A stretch of DNA of 64,000 nt from Paenisporosarcina sp049671445 (GCF_049671445.1 NZ_JBATUX010000018.1:1-64000); one strand, 5' to 3'; positions 27,108-36,241 are shown, numbered from the stretch's first letter. The notes: generated from the letters alone by a model not told the origin. A program made the numbers and translations.

Positions 27108-27134
27108 TAAACATTTGTTGAGAGCCTCCGATAT
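27108..27134 (+). promoter_or_regulatory. Sigma-D promoter of hag
   Basis: TAAA (27108-27111), 15 bases, then TCCGATAT (27127-27134) against the consensus TAAA-N15-GCCGATAT: one mismatch. It lies about 75 bases before the hag ATG. Confidence 0.85.
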
Positions 27135-27149
27135 AAATACTGTAAGGAA

Positions 27150-27167
27150 GTTCAAACGGATTTGAAC
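27150..27167 (+). promoter_or_regulatory. CsrA-binding hairpin in the hag leader
   Basis: GTTCAAA (27150-27156) and TTTGAAC (27161-27167) form a perfect 7-bp stem presenting CGGA in a 4-nt loop. A GGA-containing loop is the classic high-affinity CsrA site. The function is inferred from the structure and from the hag regulon of B. subtilis. Confidence 0.75.
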
Positions 27168-27192
27168 TCTTGCAAAAAAACAAAAAACATTA

Positions 27193-27201
27193 CACGGAGG
27201 T
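27193..27201 (+). promoter_or_regulatory. CsrA site overlapping the hag Shine-Dalgarno
   Basis: CACGGAGG includes the Shine-Dalgarno GGAGG (27196-27200), 9 bases before the ATG, and fits the ACANGGA-type CsrA consensus. Binding here would block ribosomes, matching the second CsrA site known in B. subtilis hag. Confidence 0.65.
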
Positions 27202-27209
27202 AATACAAA

Positions 27210-28037
27210 ATGATTATCAATAACAACATCGCAGCACTTAACACTCACCGCCAAATGGGCCAAGTGAGCGGCAACGCAGCTAACTCAATGGAAAAACTTT
27301 CTTCAGGTATGCGCATCAACCGTGGTGCAGACGACGCAGCTGGTCTTTCAATCTCTGAAAAAATGCGCGGACAAATTCGCGGTCTTGAACAAGCTTCTAA
27401 AAACTCGCAAGATGCAGTTTCTTTGATCCAAACAGCTGATGGCGCTTTGAACGAAACACATGCAGTACTTCAACGTATGCGTGAATTGACTGTTCAAGCA
27501 GCAAGTGATACTAACAATACTGCTGAAAGAACAGCTATCGGTGGAGAACTTGAACAGTTGACTGCAACAATTCAAGATATTGCAGACACTACTCAATTCA
27601 ATGGTCAAAAATTGCTTGACGCATCTGCTGGTACAGCGGGTGTATTGACAATCCAAAGTGGAGCTAATTCTGCAGAAACATTGGATCTTGATTTGACTAA
27701 TGTAGATTTGACTGCAACTTTGACTGCTCTTGGTACTGTTGATGTAACTGATGCTACAACTTCAGCTGCTGCTTTGACAGTTTTAGATGCAGCAATCCAA
27801 ACTGTTTCTGACGGACGTGGATACACTGGTGCTGTTCAAAACCGTTTAGACTACACAATCAACAACCTAAACGCAAGTGCTGAAAACACACAAGCTGCAG
27901 AATCACGCATTAGAGACGTCGATATGGCGAAAGAGATGATGAACTTAACTAAGAACAACATCTTGACTCAAGCTTCTCAAGCTATGCTTTCACAAGCTAA
28001 CCAAGCACCACAAGCTGTACTTCAATTGCTTCGTTAA
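27210..28037 (+). CDS. hag: Flagellin
   Basis: Filament subunit exported by the flagellar type III system. The conserved N-terminal D0/D1 (MIINNNIAALNTHRQM, SSGMRINRGADDAAGLSISE) and C-terminal D1/D0 (DVDMAKEMMNLTKNNILTQA, QAPQAVLQLLR) are intact. The central variable region is only ~70 residues and Thr/Ala-rich, so the protein is compact (275 aa; B. subtilis Hag is ~304). Codon use looks more C-ending and biased than its neighbours, as expected for a highly expressed gene. It is controlled by a sigma-D promoter and CsrA sites and is monocistronic. Confidence 0.97.
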   Translation: MIINNNIAALNTHRQMGQVSGNAANSMEKLSSGMRINRGADDAAGLSISEKMRGQIRGLEQASKNSQDAVSLIQTADGALNETHAVLQRMRELTVQAASDTNNTAERTAIGGELEQLTATIQDIADTTQFNGQKLLDASAGTAGVLTIQSGANSAETLDLDLTNVDLTATLTALGTVDVTDATTSAAALTVLDAAIQTVSDGRGYTGAVQNRLDYTINNLNASAENTQAAESRIRDVDMAKEMMNLTKNNILTQASQAMLSQANQAPQAVLQLLR

Positions 28038-28063
28038 TTTTTAATTATAAGTAAATGATGTGA

Positions 28064-28104
28064 AAAATAAGAGACTCTAGTTACTTGGGGGTCTCTTATT
28101 TTTC
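28064..28104 (+). terminator. hag terminator
   Basis: AATAAGAGAC (28066-28075) pairs perfectly with GTCTCTTATT (28091-28100) around a 15-nt loop, followed by TTTC. Strong and isolated. Confidence 0.9.
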
Positions 28105-28182
28105 TGTTTAAACATTTGAAATGCCAATTAATTTAAGTTGTTTATTTGCTTTCTAAATAGGTATAAAGGGGGGTCAAAATAG

Positions 28183-31100
28183 ATGAAGAAATATAGTCTT
28201 ATTTCAATGTTATTAAGTATTTTGCTAGTACTTCAGTTCGTATTGCCTGCTGCAAGTGTTTTTGCAGCATCTTTAGAAGCACCGGAAGGTGTAACAGTCA
28301 GTGTTAGTAATGGGAACTATCTTCTTTTAAAGTGGAATGAAGTTTCTTATGCTCAAAAATACAATGTTTATTTAGTCCAAGATGGAGAAAAAACGATTGT
28401 TGGTTCTTCTACTAGAGAATCCTTCAGCTATTCAAATAAACCTGAAGGAAATTATACTTTCGAGGTAACTGCATTTAGTACAAGCATAGGTGAATCAGCA
28501 CATTCGGCACCAGTTGAAATTACATTAGTGCATCCTGATATGGCTCCGCCATCAGAATTGAATTCAGTTATTTACAACGGCAACGATATCAATTTGAAAT
28601 GGAAAGCTGCCGAATTTGCCGATAGCTATAACATCTATCAGGTTGAAAATGGCGTTAAGAAGTTAGTAATAAACACGTCAAACTTAAGTCGGACATTCAG
28701 CAATATGGCGGCAGGCGAATACACTTATGAAGTTGCATCAGTCAGCAACCGTTTTGGGGAATCTGCGACAACGGTCCGAACAGCTTTAACTTTAGTTCAT
28801 CCCATCATGTCAGCCCCAAGCGATTTGACATTGAACGTTTGGAATGGTAATGATATTAACTTGAAATGGGTAGAAGTTGAATTTGCGACTGCTTATAACA
28901 TCTATGAAGTAAAAGATGGCATGAAAAAACTTCTTAATACAACAGAAAATTTGTCTCGTACTTTTCCAAATAAAGCCGCTGGAAACTATAAATACGAAGT
29001 ATATTCTGTTAGCAACCGATTTGGAGAATCGCAATCGGCGGTAGAGGCAGAGGTGGATTTAGTATTTCCAGAGATGGCACCTCCCGAAAGTGTTAACGTA
29101 TTTGCAATGAACGGCAATGATTTATTTCTGAAATGGCCGGAAGCAACGTTTGCTACGGGTTATAATATTTATCAAATCGATAATGGCGTGAAAAAGCTCT
29201 TGTATACGACAGACCGTACAAGTCGCTCTTTTGCAAACCTTCCTGCAGGGGATTACCAATACGAAGTCACTTCGTTCAGCGACCGTTTTGGCGAATCCAA
29301 GACTGGGAGCGCAGTAAATTATACGCTTGTACATCCTGAATTAGCTGCACCTGAGCTAAGCATTAGTGTATTAAATGGCAACGATCTGTATTTGAAATGG
29401 AATGAAGTTGAATTTGCAACAAAATACGATATTTACCAAGTCAAAGATGGCGTAAAAGAGTTTGTGGTGACAACTGATCGCACAAGCCGTATCTTCACCA
29501 ATATGCCAGAAGACTGGTACGAATTCGAAGTCACCGCAGTGAGCGAGCGTTTCGGTGAATCCGCTCCGTCAAAAGTGGAGTATACGCTCGGGCATCCTAC
29601 TGTACAAAGTCCGGAGCTAAAGCTTTTATCATTCGACGAACAAACAGCGACATTAAATTGGAAAGAAATCACTGGTGCATCAGTTTACAATGTGTACGAA
29701 GTGATTAACGGTGAATATTTTCTAATCGATTCGACGGATAAACGAACTTATACAGTAAACGACATCACTGATGGTAAACATGAATATGTAGTTACTGTGA
29801 CGCACAGCCGCTTTGGCGACTCGAATTACTCAAACGTAATTGCGGTTGAAATGCAAAATGATCTGACACCTCCAGTTACCTCGTCAAATGTAAGTGATAC
29901 TTGGTTAAACCAAGACTTCCTAATGGAATTGACTGCAGAAGATGATAAGAGTGGAGTAGCTTCAACTTTCTATTCTTTTGATGGAGTGGATTTTAAAGAA
30001 GGCACTAACTTCACAGTAAGCGATGGCGGTATCCAAAAGATTTCATTCTACAGTACGGATCTTGCCGGAAACACAGAAGAAGTAAAAACGGCTCAAGTGA
30101 AAATCGATAAAACTGCTTCTGAAACGACTTCGAACGCAAACGGCAGCTGGTATCAGGAATTCATAGTCAAATTTACTGCTGAAGATGCACAAAGCGGAGT
30201 AGAGAAAACGTTCTACTCAGTTAACGGCTCTGAATTCACAGAAGGCGACAGCGTAATTGTAAATGAAGAAGGCATCAACACGGTGTCATTCTACAGCACA
30301 GATTTTGCTGGAAATGTGGAAGAAGTGAAGACGGCCGAAGTGAAAATCGATCAGACGGTTCCTGAAACTATTTCAAATGCGGATGCTGAATGGCATCAGG
30401 AGTTTGTAGTTGAATTGACTTCGACTGACGATAAAGCTGGCGTTGAAACGACTTTCTATTCAGTGAACGGTGCTGTATTCAAAGAAGGTCCAAGCTTTGT
30501 TGTTACAGGAGATGGCGTCAATACGATTTCATTCTACAGCGTCGATAAAGCAGGAAACATCGAAGAAGCGAAGACGGCTGAAGTGAAAATTGACAAGTCT
30601 GCTCCTGAAACGGTATCAAATGCTAACGACGAATGGCATCAGGAGTTCACGGTAGAATTGACGGCGACTGATGACAAGAGCACAGTTTCGAAAACATTAT
30701 ACTCTGTGAACGGTGCTGAATTTGAAGAAGGCACAAGCTTTACGATTAAAAATAATGGAATCAACAAAATTGAATTCTACAGCGTTAACCAAGCTGGCGG
30801 AGTGGAAGAAGTGAAGACGGCGGAAGTGAAAATTGACCGCACGGCTCCTGAAACAGAAGCGAGCGAGTCTGCTGACTGGCAGAAGGAAGCAGTTATTGAA
30901 TTGACAGCAACTGACGACAAGAGCGGTGTCGACAAGACATTCTTCTCGGTAAACAATTCTGATTTTACAGAAGATACAAGCGTTGCTGTTACTGAAGCGG
31001 GTGTCAACGTTGTTTCTTTCTATAGCGTGGATAAAGTCGGCAACAAAGAAGAAGTGAAAACGATTGAAGTGAGCATTGATGGAATAGCTCCTGAAACGGT

Positions 31101-32613
31101 TTCTAACGAAGATGATCAGTGGTACCAAGAGTTCTCTGTAGAATTGACTGCGACGGACAATCATAGTGGCGTTGATAAAACATTCTACTCTGTCAATGGT
31201 TCTGAATTTGTAGAAGGCATCAACTTTACAGTCACTGACGAAGGCATCAATGTGATTTCATTCTACAGTGTTGATAATGCAGGAAACGTCGAAGAAGTGA
31301 AAACAGCAGAAGTGAAAATCGACCGCTCAGCTCCTGAAACGGTTTCAAATGCAGACGATAAATGGCATCAGGAATTTACGGTGGAATTGACAGCGACTGA
31401 TGAGCATAGCGGAGTTGCACAAACGTTCTATTCATTAAATGGCTCAGAATTTGTGGAAGGCACGAGCTTTGAAGTAACAGAAGAAGGAATCAATACGATT
31501 TCATTCTATAGCGTTGATCAAGCTGGAAACGTGGAAAAAGTGAAGACAGCGGAAGTGAAAATCGATTCGGCTGCTCCAGTAACGATTTCGAACGCAGATG
31601 GCGAATGGCATCAAGAGTTTGCAGTGGAATTGACTGCAACTGACACTCAAAGCGGAATTGCTCAAACGTTTTACTCAGTAAACGGTTCTGAGTTTGCTGA
31701 AGGTACAAGCTTTACGGTGATTGAAGAAGGAATTAATACGATTTCATTCTACAGCGTTGATCACGCTGGCAATAAAGAAGAAATGAAAACGGCAGAAGTG
31801 AAGATTGATTTCTCTGCTCCTGAAACAGATTCGAACATCGAAGACAAATGGCTGAAAGAAGAATTTGCAGTTGAGTTAACTGCAACAGATATCTTAAGCG
31901 GTGTAACTTCAACTTCTTATTCAGTAAATGGTTCCGAATTTGCAGAAGGCACAAGCTTTACCGTGAGTGAAGAAGGAATCAATGATGTCCAGTTCTTCAG
32001 CACGGATATCGCTGGCAACAAAGAAGATGCTAAAACAGCACAAGTGAAAATCGACAAGACAGCTCCAAAAGTTTCATGGACGCTTGACGAAGAAGTATCA
32101 CTTGGTTCGAAGTGGCCAATTACGTATGTAGCAAGTGATGCCCTATCTGGTATCGTTACTGAGAAATTGACAGTGAATGGCGAGGAAGTTGCGAATGGAG
32201 AAACGGTTTCATTCGATCAGCCAGGTGAATATAAAATTCAAGTAACAGTAACGGATCAAGCAGGATGGACAACTATATTGGAACATAAAATGACAGTTTA
32301 TATTCCAATGGCTAGTTTCAAAGTAATGCCAGGTATCATTAAAGGCAATAGCGGCGTATTCTCTGTAGAAGTGAAATTGCCAAAAGGCTTTGATACAAAA
32401 GATTTCGTATTAGAATCGGTTACAATTAACGGTGTGTCAGCAATTTCTGGCAAAAATGGCTTCAGCCAACAGGCTAAAAATGGACATTTCCGTTTCAACC
32501 GCGAAGATTTCAACTGGATCGACGGCGAACAATTACTCGAATTCCGAGGTACGGTTGGCGGACACTTAGTTGTCGGCCAAGCAACTGTGGAAACAAAGAG
32601 TTCTAAGAAATAA
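28183..32613 (+). CDS. Giant repeat-built secreted or surface protein (FN3-like plus Ig-like repeats)
   Basis: A 1476-residue exported protein. A signal peptide covers residues 1 to about 29 (LVLQFVLPAASVFAA). Residues about 30-555 hold six FN3-like units of about 88-92 aa (LKW...Y.IY..., then FGES). From residue 560 there are nine Ig-like units, most exactly 81 aa apart (starts 560, 642, 723, 804, 885, 966, 1047, 1128, 1209), each with SG...TFYSVNGSEF, GI..ISFYS.D.AGN and K.A.VKID. A tenth, diverged unit starts near 1291, followed by a ~100-residue tail. No sortase or S-layer motif was seen, so attachment is unclear. ATAAAGGGGGG precedes the ATG. It lies right after hag; an adhesive role is inference. 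Confidence 0.82.
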   Translation: MKKYSLISMLLSILLVLQFVLPAASVFAASLEAPEGVTVSVSNGNYLLLKWNEVSYAQKYNVYLVQDGEKTIVGSSTRESFSYSNKPEGNYTFEVTAFSTSIGESAHSAPVEITLVHPDMAPPSELNSVIYNGNDINLKWKAAEFADSYNIYQVENGVKKLVINTSNLSRTFSNMAAGEYTYEVASVSNRFGESATTVRTALTLVHPIMSAPSDLTLNVWNGNDINLKWVEVEFATAYNIYEVKDGMKKLLNTTENLSRTFPNKAAGNYKYEVYSVSNRFGESQSAVEAEVDLVFPEMAPPESVNVFAMNGNDLFLKWPEATFATGYNIYQIDNGVKKLLYTTDRTSRSFANLPAGDYQYEVTSFSDRFGESKTGSAVNYTLVHPELAAPELSISVLNGNDLYLKWNEVEFATKYDIYQVKDGVKEFVVTTDRTSRIFTNMPEDWYEFEVTAVSERFGESAPSKVEYTLGHPTVQSPELKLLSFDEQTATLNWKEITGASVYNVYEVINGEYFLIDSTDKRTYTVNDITDGKHEYVVTVTHSRFGDSNYSNVIAVEMQNDLTPPVTSSNVSDTWLNQDFLMELTAEDDKSGVASTFYSFDGVDFKEGTNFTVSDGGIQKISFYSTDLAGNTEEVKTAQVKIDKTASETTSNANGSWYQEFIVKFTAEDAQSGVEKTFYSVNGSEFTEGDSVIVNEEGINTVSFYSTDFAGNVEEVKTAEVKIDQTVPETISNADAEWHQEFVVELTSTDDKAGVETTFYSVNGAVFKEGPSFVVTGDGVNTISFYSVDKAGNIEEAKTAEVKIDKSAPETVSNANDEWHQEFTVELTATDDKSTVSKTLYSVNGAEFEEGTSFTIKNNGINKIEFYSVNQAGGVEEVKTAEVKIDRTAPETEASESADWQKEAVIELTATDDKSGVDKTFFSVNNSDFTEDTSVAVTEAGVNVVSFYSVDKVGNKEEVKTIEVSIDGIAPETVSNEDDQWYQEFSVELTATDNHSGVDKTFYSVNGSEFVEGINFTVTDEGINVISFYSVDNAGNVEEVKTAEVKIDRSAPETVSNADDKWHQEFTVELTATDEHSGVAQTFYSLNGSEFVEGTSFEVTEEGINTISFYSVDQAGNVEKVKTAEVKIDSAAPVTISNADGEWHQEFAVELTATDTQSGIAQTFYSVNGSEFAEGTSFTVIEEGINTISFYSVDHAGNKEEMKTAEVKIDFSAPETDSNIEDKWLKEEFAVELTATDILSGVTSTSYSVNGSEFAEGTSFTVSEEGINDVQFFSTDIAGNKEDAKTAQVKIDKTAPKVSWTLDEEVSLGSKWPITYVASDALSGIVTEKLTVNGEEVANGETVSFDQPGEYKIQVTVTDQAGWTTILEHKMTVYIPMASFKVMPGIIKGNSGVFSVEVKLPKGFDTKDFVLESVTINGVSAISGKNGFSQQAKNGHFRFNREDFNWIDGEQLLEFRGTVGGHLVVGQATVETKSSKK

Positions 32614-32621
32614 TTTGAATT

Positions 32622-32662
32622 AAGAAGAGTTGCATCCGTTATCGGGTGTGACTCTTCTTTTG
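32622..32662 (+). terminator. Terminator after the giant surface protein
   Basis: AAGAAGAGT (32622-32630) pairs with ACTCTTCTT (32651-32659), with further pairing of GCATCC to GGGTGT inside the stem, followed by TTTG. Confidence 0.85.
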
Positions 32663-32699
32663 ATTCAAGTTAAAAGCTATGTTTTATATGACAGTTAAC

Positions 32700-32900
32700 T
32701 TTTAAACAGGTAAATGATTGTAGTGAAAGTCGGCGACTTCAGCAGGAATAGCATGAGCTGAAGACCCCGCAGACAATGAGTTGTGTAAAAATTACACAAC
32801 TCGTTTGCGACGAGTAACCGCAGGAGCAGAGAATTTTTGCTCGTCGAGGAGGCTGAGGCCATGCCCGCGGAAAGCGTCCGACTGTAACGGAAATCTACCA
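32700..32900 (-). repeat. Dispersed intergenic repeat B2
   Basis: Inverted partner of 15145-15340, about 200 bp. It includes the inverted repeat GAGTTGTGTAA/TTACACAACTC near 32780-32810. The open frame inside it on the minus strand is not a credible gene. Confidence 0.8.
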
Positions 32901-32908
32901 CACTAAAT

Positions 32909-32966
32909 AAAAAAAGGGAACTTCCCTAAGTCATATTTGATGACTTTAGGACAGCCCCTTTTTTAT
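32909..32966. terminator. Bidirectional terminator
   Basis: A long hairpin: inner CCTAAGTCA/TGACTTTAGG and outer GGG/CCC, with an A-run on the left and a T-run on the right. Read on the minus strand it gives CCC followed by seven T, so it ends the small membrane protein gene; it may also act on the plus strand. Confidence 0.8.
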
Positions 32967-32969
32967 TAA

Positions 32970-33251
32970 TCAAGCCTCCATCACCTTGCCCTTAGATTTG
33001 GACAAAGTGTTCACTGCCAGAGCAATAGCGGCAACAGCTGTTCCTATACTTGCAGCAAAAAAGCCGATTGCGTAGTTGGCAATATCCGCTTCTAATACTC
33101 GGTCATTAATTTCAAAAATCAAAAAGTACACACTGATTCCCGCACCATCAACAGCCGTTCTTTGTGACCATAACTCTATTCCTTTAATCGCCAATAAGCC
33201 AGTGAACATAAGTAGAATTACAAAAGCACCCCATCGGTAAGCCACCTTCAT
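32970..33251 (-). CDS. Small two-helix membrane protein, unknown
   Basis: A 93-residue protein with hydrophobic helices at about residues 9-22 (FVILLMFTGLLAI) and 62-80 (IGFFAASIGTAVAAIALAV), joined by a polar loop. An upstream in-frame ATG at 33269 exists, but GGAGGG lies after it and is spaced 6 bases from the ATG at 33251, so the shorter form is chosen. I do not recognise the family. It is divergent from the glucosaminidase-like gene and has a strong terminator, which supports it being a real gene. Confidence 0.6.
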   Translation of the reverse strand: MKVAYRWGAFVILLMFTGLLAIKGIELWSQRTAVDGAGISVYFLIFEINDRVLEADIANYAIGFFAASIGTAVAAIALAVNTLSKSKGKVMEA

Positions 33252-33479
33252 ACATTTCCCTCCATCCATTTGATGTCTCGTGTAGTAAAGAATTCGGTAT
33301 TCATCTCGGAATTCCTTCCTCTAAAACCAGTGAAACGTGACCTATGGCTTATATTTTCTAGGATTTTCATAAAATTAGGTAATGAACTAAACTTTTTTGT
33401 CACAATTAACCTATTTTAATATTCCAGGTTTTTCGTATAATGGAATCACGTTCATTTATAAAAAGGTGGTAAACGATTC

Positions 33480-34223
33480 ATGTCTAGCCCGATTTCTTCC
33501 AATTGGTTTCAATATATGACCATGGCTTCCATGGCACAAGCATTGCCTTCTATCAATCAGCAAGGAAGCTCGCCACTTGGTGGCATGTCAAACGATAATT
33601 CAATGTTTATAATGATTTTGAATGCTGCGATGCAAAATATCCAACAGACGAACTTGCCAGAAGTTTCAATGATGAAAAATCCGATGTCACTTCAGGGGAA
33701 CGGTTCATTTACGCCAATTCAAGTGATGATTAAGCAGCTTGAAACACCAGTTTCAACGAGCATCTCGCCAATCGATACACGGGAAGTGGCGACGAGTCAG
33801 AATGACACGAGTGATTTTGGCTTCAAGCCGGTACAGCTTATCAAGCTCGAGAATTCGCTTGAAGGCAAACTTAGCGGAACGGCAAATCATTTTATCAACG
33901 CTGGGAAAAAATACGACATTGATCCGACTCTTCTTTCTTCGATTGCTATACACGAAACGGGAAATGGTTCTTCTCGAGCTGTTCATGACAAAAATAATGT
34001 CGCTGGCATGATGGGCAAGAATGGACTGCGAAGCTATGCATCTGTTGAAGACAGTATTTTCGATATGGCGCGAAATCTTCGCAAGAACTACTTGAACCAA
34101 GGCAAAGAGACCATTGCTGAAATCGGTGCAAAATACGCGCCAGTCGGTGCTGCGAATGATCCGACAGGCTTGAACAACCACTGGACAAATGGAGTAAGCC
34201 GCCAGTTTAATAACTTAGCTTAA
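33480..34223 (+). CDS. Glucosaminidase/FlgJ-like peptidoglycan hydrolase without signal peptide
   Basis: A 247-residue protein. Residues about 1-125 are low-complexity and rich in Met, Gln and Ser. Residues about 130-247 match the glucosaminidase fold: PTLLSSIAIHETGNGSS with probable catalytic Glu159, NNVAGMMG, YASVEDSIFDMARNL, and the closing W.NGVSRQFNNL. No Sec signal or transmembrane segment is visible, yet the substrate is outside the cell. AAAAGGTGG precedes the ATG. Lying just before flaG-fliD, it may be exported by the flagellar apparatus like FlgJ and open the wall for the rod; that is inference. Confidence 0.75.
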   Translation: MSSPISSNWFQYMTMASMAQALPSINQQGSSPLGGMSNDNSMFIMILNAAMQNIQQTNLPEVSMMKNPMSLQGNGSFTPIQVMIKQLETPVSTSISPIDTREVATSQNDTSDFGFKPVQLIKLENSLEGKLSGTANHFINAGKKYDIDPTLLSSIAIHETGNGSSRAVHDKNNVAGMMGKNGLRSYASVEDSIFDMARNLRKNYLNQGKETIAEIGAKYAPVGAANDPTGLNNHWTNGVSRQFNNLA

Positions 34224-34226
34224 TAA

Positions 34227-34262
34227 GAAAAGCCGGTTCTTCATGAATCGGTTTTATTTTTT
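34227..34262 (+). terminator. Terminator after the glucosaminidase gene
   Basis: AAAAGCCGGTTC and GAATCGGTTTT form an imperfect stem around a 5-nt loop, followed by ATTTTTTT. Confidence 0.8.
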
Positions 34263-34275
34263 TGCGAAAATGAGT

Positions 34276-34302
34276 TAAAAATATTGCCCTTTGTGCCGAT
34301 AA
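34276..34302 (+). promoter_or_regulatory. Sigma-D promoter of flaG-fliD-fliT-fliS
   Basis: TAAA (34276-34279), 15 bases, GCCGATAA (34295-34302): one mismatch to the sigma-D consensus at the last base. It lies ~80 bases before the flaG start. Confidence 0.88.
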
Positions 34303-34383
34303 CTAATGTATACATAACGGTTGAAGTTGTCTTTCTCGGACGCAGCCGCGATACATAGTGGAAACGCAGGGGGAGAGCCGCAG

Positions 34384-34722
34384 ATGGAAGTGAAAAACAC
34401 GACAGCTATTTATTTTCCGAATAAGGCTGAAATAAACAGAGAGAAACCGGTCCCGGCAGAGCTAACACAGCCTATCCAAGAAACGGTCGACAAAGTTCCG
34501 AAAGAGAAGCTCCTGGCTAAAGCGAATGAAATGAATGACTTTTTGAAGCCATTCTATACGTCGTTGAAGTTTCAGCTGCACGAGAAACTGGACGAATATT
34601 ACGTCCAAATCATTGATACACAGACGGACGAAGTGTTGAAAGAGATTCCCAATAAAAAATTCCTCGATATGTACGCTTCGTTGGCGGAAATCGCAGGATT
34701 GTTAATAGATAAAAAGCTATAG
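34384..34722 (+). CDS. flaG: Flagellar protein FlaG
   Basis: A small flagellar protein that influences filament length; its mechanism is poorly known. The C-terminal half is typical: FYTSLKFQLHEKLDEYYVQI, then TDEVLKEIPNKKFLDMYASLAE. A TTG at 34321 is in frame, but AGGGGGAGA (34368-34376) is correctly spaced for the ATG at 34384, giving 112 residues, the normal family length. It is first gene of the sigma-D unit with fliD, 27 bases upstream of it. Confidence 0.9.
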   Translation: MEVKNTTAIYFPNKAEINREKPVPAELTQPIQETVDKVPKEKLLAKANEMNDFLKPFYTSLKFQLHEKLDEYYVQIIDTQTDEVLKEIPNKKFLDMYASLAEIAGLLIDKKL

Positions 34723-34749
34723 AGATTCATAGAAACGGAGTGAAGGACA

Positions 34750-36240
34750 TTGCGTATTGGCGGATTAGCAACAGGGATGGATATTGACCAGTTAGTGAAG
34801 GACCTTATGACGGCTGAAAAAATGCCACTTGATAAACTGACCCAGCAAAAAATGTGGACAGAATGGCAGCAGGATTCGTATCGCGATTTCAATTTGACGT
34901 TATCGAATCTGAGGACCAGCGCGAACAGTCTACGTTTCTCCTCATCTTTTAACGCCTATAGTGCGACATCATCGAACTCAGCTAGCTTGTCGGTGACAAC
35001 GACTTCAAGTGCGGTCTCAGGTTCGTACCAGGCAGAAGTAATAAGCGTCGCGAGTTCCGCAAAATTGCATTCGGAGAGTGCTATCACAAAAGCAGATGAC
35101 TCTGTGGCTAAATCAACGGATGTAATAGGAACAGCAGGAACAATTACAGTGAACGGTAGCTCAGGTGCTGTTGCGGTAACACTTGATGGCACCGAGACAT
35201 ATAAAGAAGTAGCGACCATGCTTCAAGATGCGACTGCCTCATCCTCGCCGGCACTTCGCGTGAGTTTTGACGATACTACATCCCGATTCTTCGTTTCCAC
35301 AAAAGGCATGGGAGCATCAGAGAATTTCACTCTCGACTTTGGTTCTGCTGCATTAGCAAAGCAAGTGGTCGGTGTCGATACACAAACATCATTTTCTACT
35401 GCCACTGCGACAGCTTACTCATCGGCCGCGAAAAACGGGTCGGTGAAACTCGATGGTATTTTAATCGACGGACTGAAGACGAATCAGACAACGGTAAACG
35501 GTTTGACTTTGAATTTATTGCAGGTTGCTCCTCCGTCTACCATTACGGTTAGCTCGGATACCGCAAAACCGATTGAATCTATTAAAAGCTTTGTAGAACA
35601 ATACAATAAAGCAATTACTGAAATCGAAATGGGGCTCCTTGAAAAGCGTTACCCGGATTTCCAGCCACTGACCGATGAACAGAAAAAAGCGATGAGTGAC
35701 AAGGAAATCGAATTATGGGAAGAAAAATCAAAGAGCGGCTTGATGCGTAACGATCCTATTTTAAGAGATACGGTGTTACAATTGCGTCGCGCTTTCATGG
35801 ACGAAGTGGAAGGAATTGCACCTGGCAACCTCACCCTACTGTCACAGATCGGTATTTCGACGGGCCATTACAGCGAGGGAGCTCGCTTGAACATTGATGA
35901 AGACAAGTTGAAAAAAGCGTTGACGGACAAGCCTGATGAAGTGATGCAACTGTTCACGAATAAAACCGGAGGCCTCGGAATTGGTGACCGAGTTTATAAC
36001 GAATTAAACTCGGCTATTAAGAATCTAGGAAACCGCGCAGGAAACCCTGGTAGTGCGATCGATAATAGTTTCATCACGAAGAAAATCAAGCAAATGAACG
36101 ATGATATAAGCAAATGGCAAGACCGTTTGACTCGCGTCGAAGATCGCTATTGGAATCAGTTCTCGGCAATGGAAAAAGCGATGAACAAGATGAACCAGCA
36201 AAGTGTATGGATGCAACAGAACATGTTCGGTGGCATGTAA
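34750..36240 (+). CDS. fliD: Flagellar filament cap protein FliD (HAP2)
   Basis: The cap that folds flagellin at the filament tip. The 496-residue length matches B. subtilis FliD. The N-terminus IGGLATGMDIDQLVKDLM and LDKLTQQKMWTEWQQDSYRD are typical, as is the C-terminal FITKKIKQMNDDISKWQDRL with a coiled-coil end (RYWNQFSAMEKAMNKMNQQS). The start is TTG with GGAGTG 8 bases upstream. The central region is Ser/Thr-rich and variable. It is followed one base later by the FliT-like gene. Confidence 0.95.
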   Translation: MRIGGLATGMDIDQLVKDLMTAEKMPLDKLTQQKMWTEWQQDSYRDFNLTLSNLRTSANSLRFSSSFNAYSATSSNSASLSVTTTSSAVSGSYQAEVISVASSAKLHSESAITKADDSVAKSTDVIGTAGTITVNGSSGAVAVTLDGTETYKEVATMLQDATASSSPALRVSFDDTTSRFFVSTKGMGASENFTLDFGSAALAKQVVGVDTQTSFSTATATAYSSAAKNGSVKLDGILIDGLKTNQTTVNGLTLNLLQVAPPSTITVSSDTAKPIESIKSFVEQYNKAITEIEMGLLEKRYPDFQPLTDEQKKAMSDKEIELWEEKSKSGLMRNDPILRDTVLQLRRAFMDEVEGIAPGNLTLLSQIGISTGHYSEGARLNIDEDKLKKALTDKPDEVMQLFTNKTGGLGIGDRVYNELNSAIKNLGNRAGNPGSAIDNSFITKKIKQMNDDISKWQDRLTRVEDRYWNQFSAMEKAMNKMNQQSVWMQQNMFGGM

Positions 36241-36241
36241 A

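Noticed and set aside
30697..31164. 155-codon minus-strand open frame
   Set aside because: A shadow of the repeat region of the giant surface protein; no start context, and the periodic coding sequence explains the long antisense frame.
32695..32901. 68-codon minus-strand open frame
   Set aside because: Falls wholly in dispersed repeat B2.
33397..33441. Sigma-A promoter before the glucosaminidase gene (TTGTCA ... TATAAT)
   Set aside because: TATAAT at 33436 is good, but TTGTCA is 33 bases upstream, far from the 16-18 required; no adequate -35 was found.
33753..34181. 142-codon minus-strand open frame
   Set aside because: Antisense to the glucosaminidase-like gene and without ribosome site or recognisable motifs.
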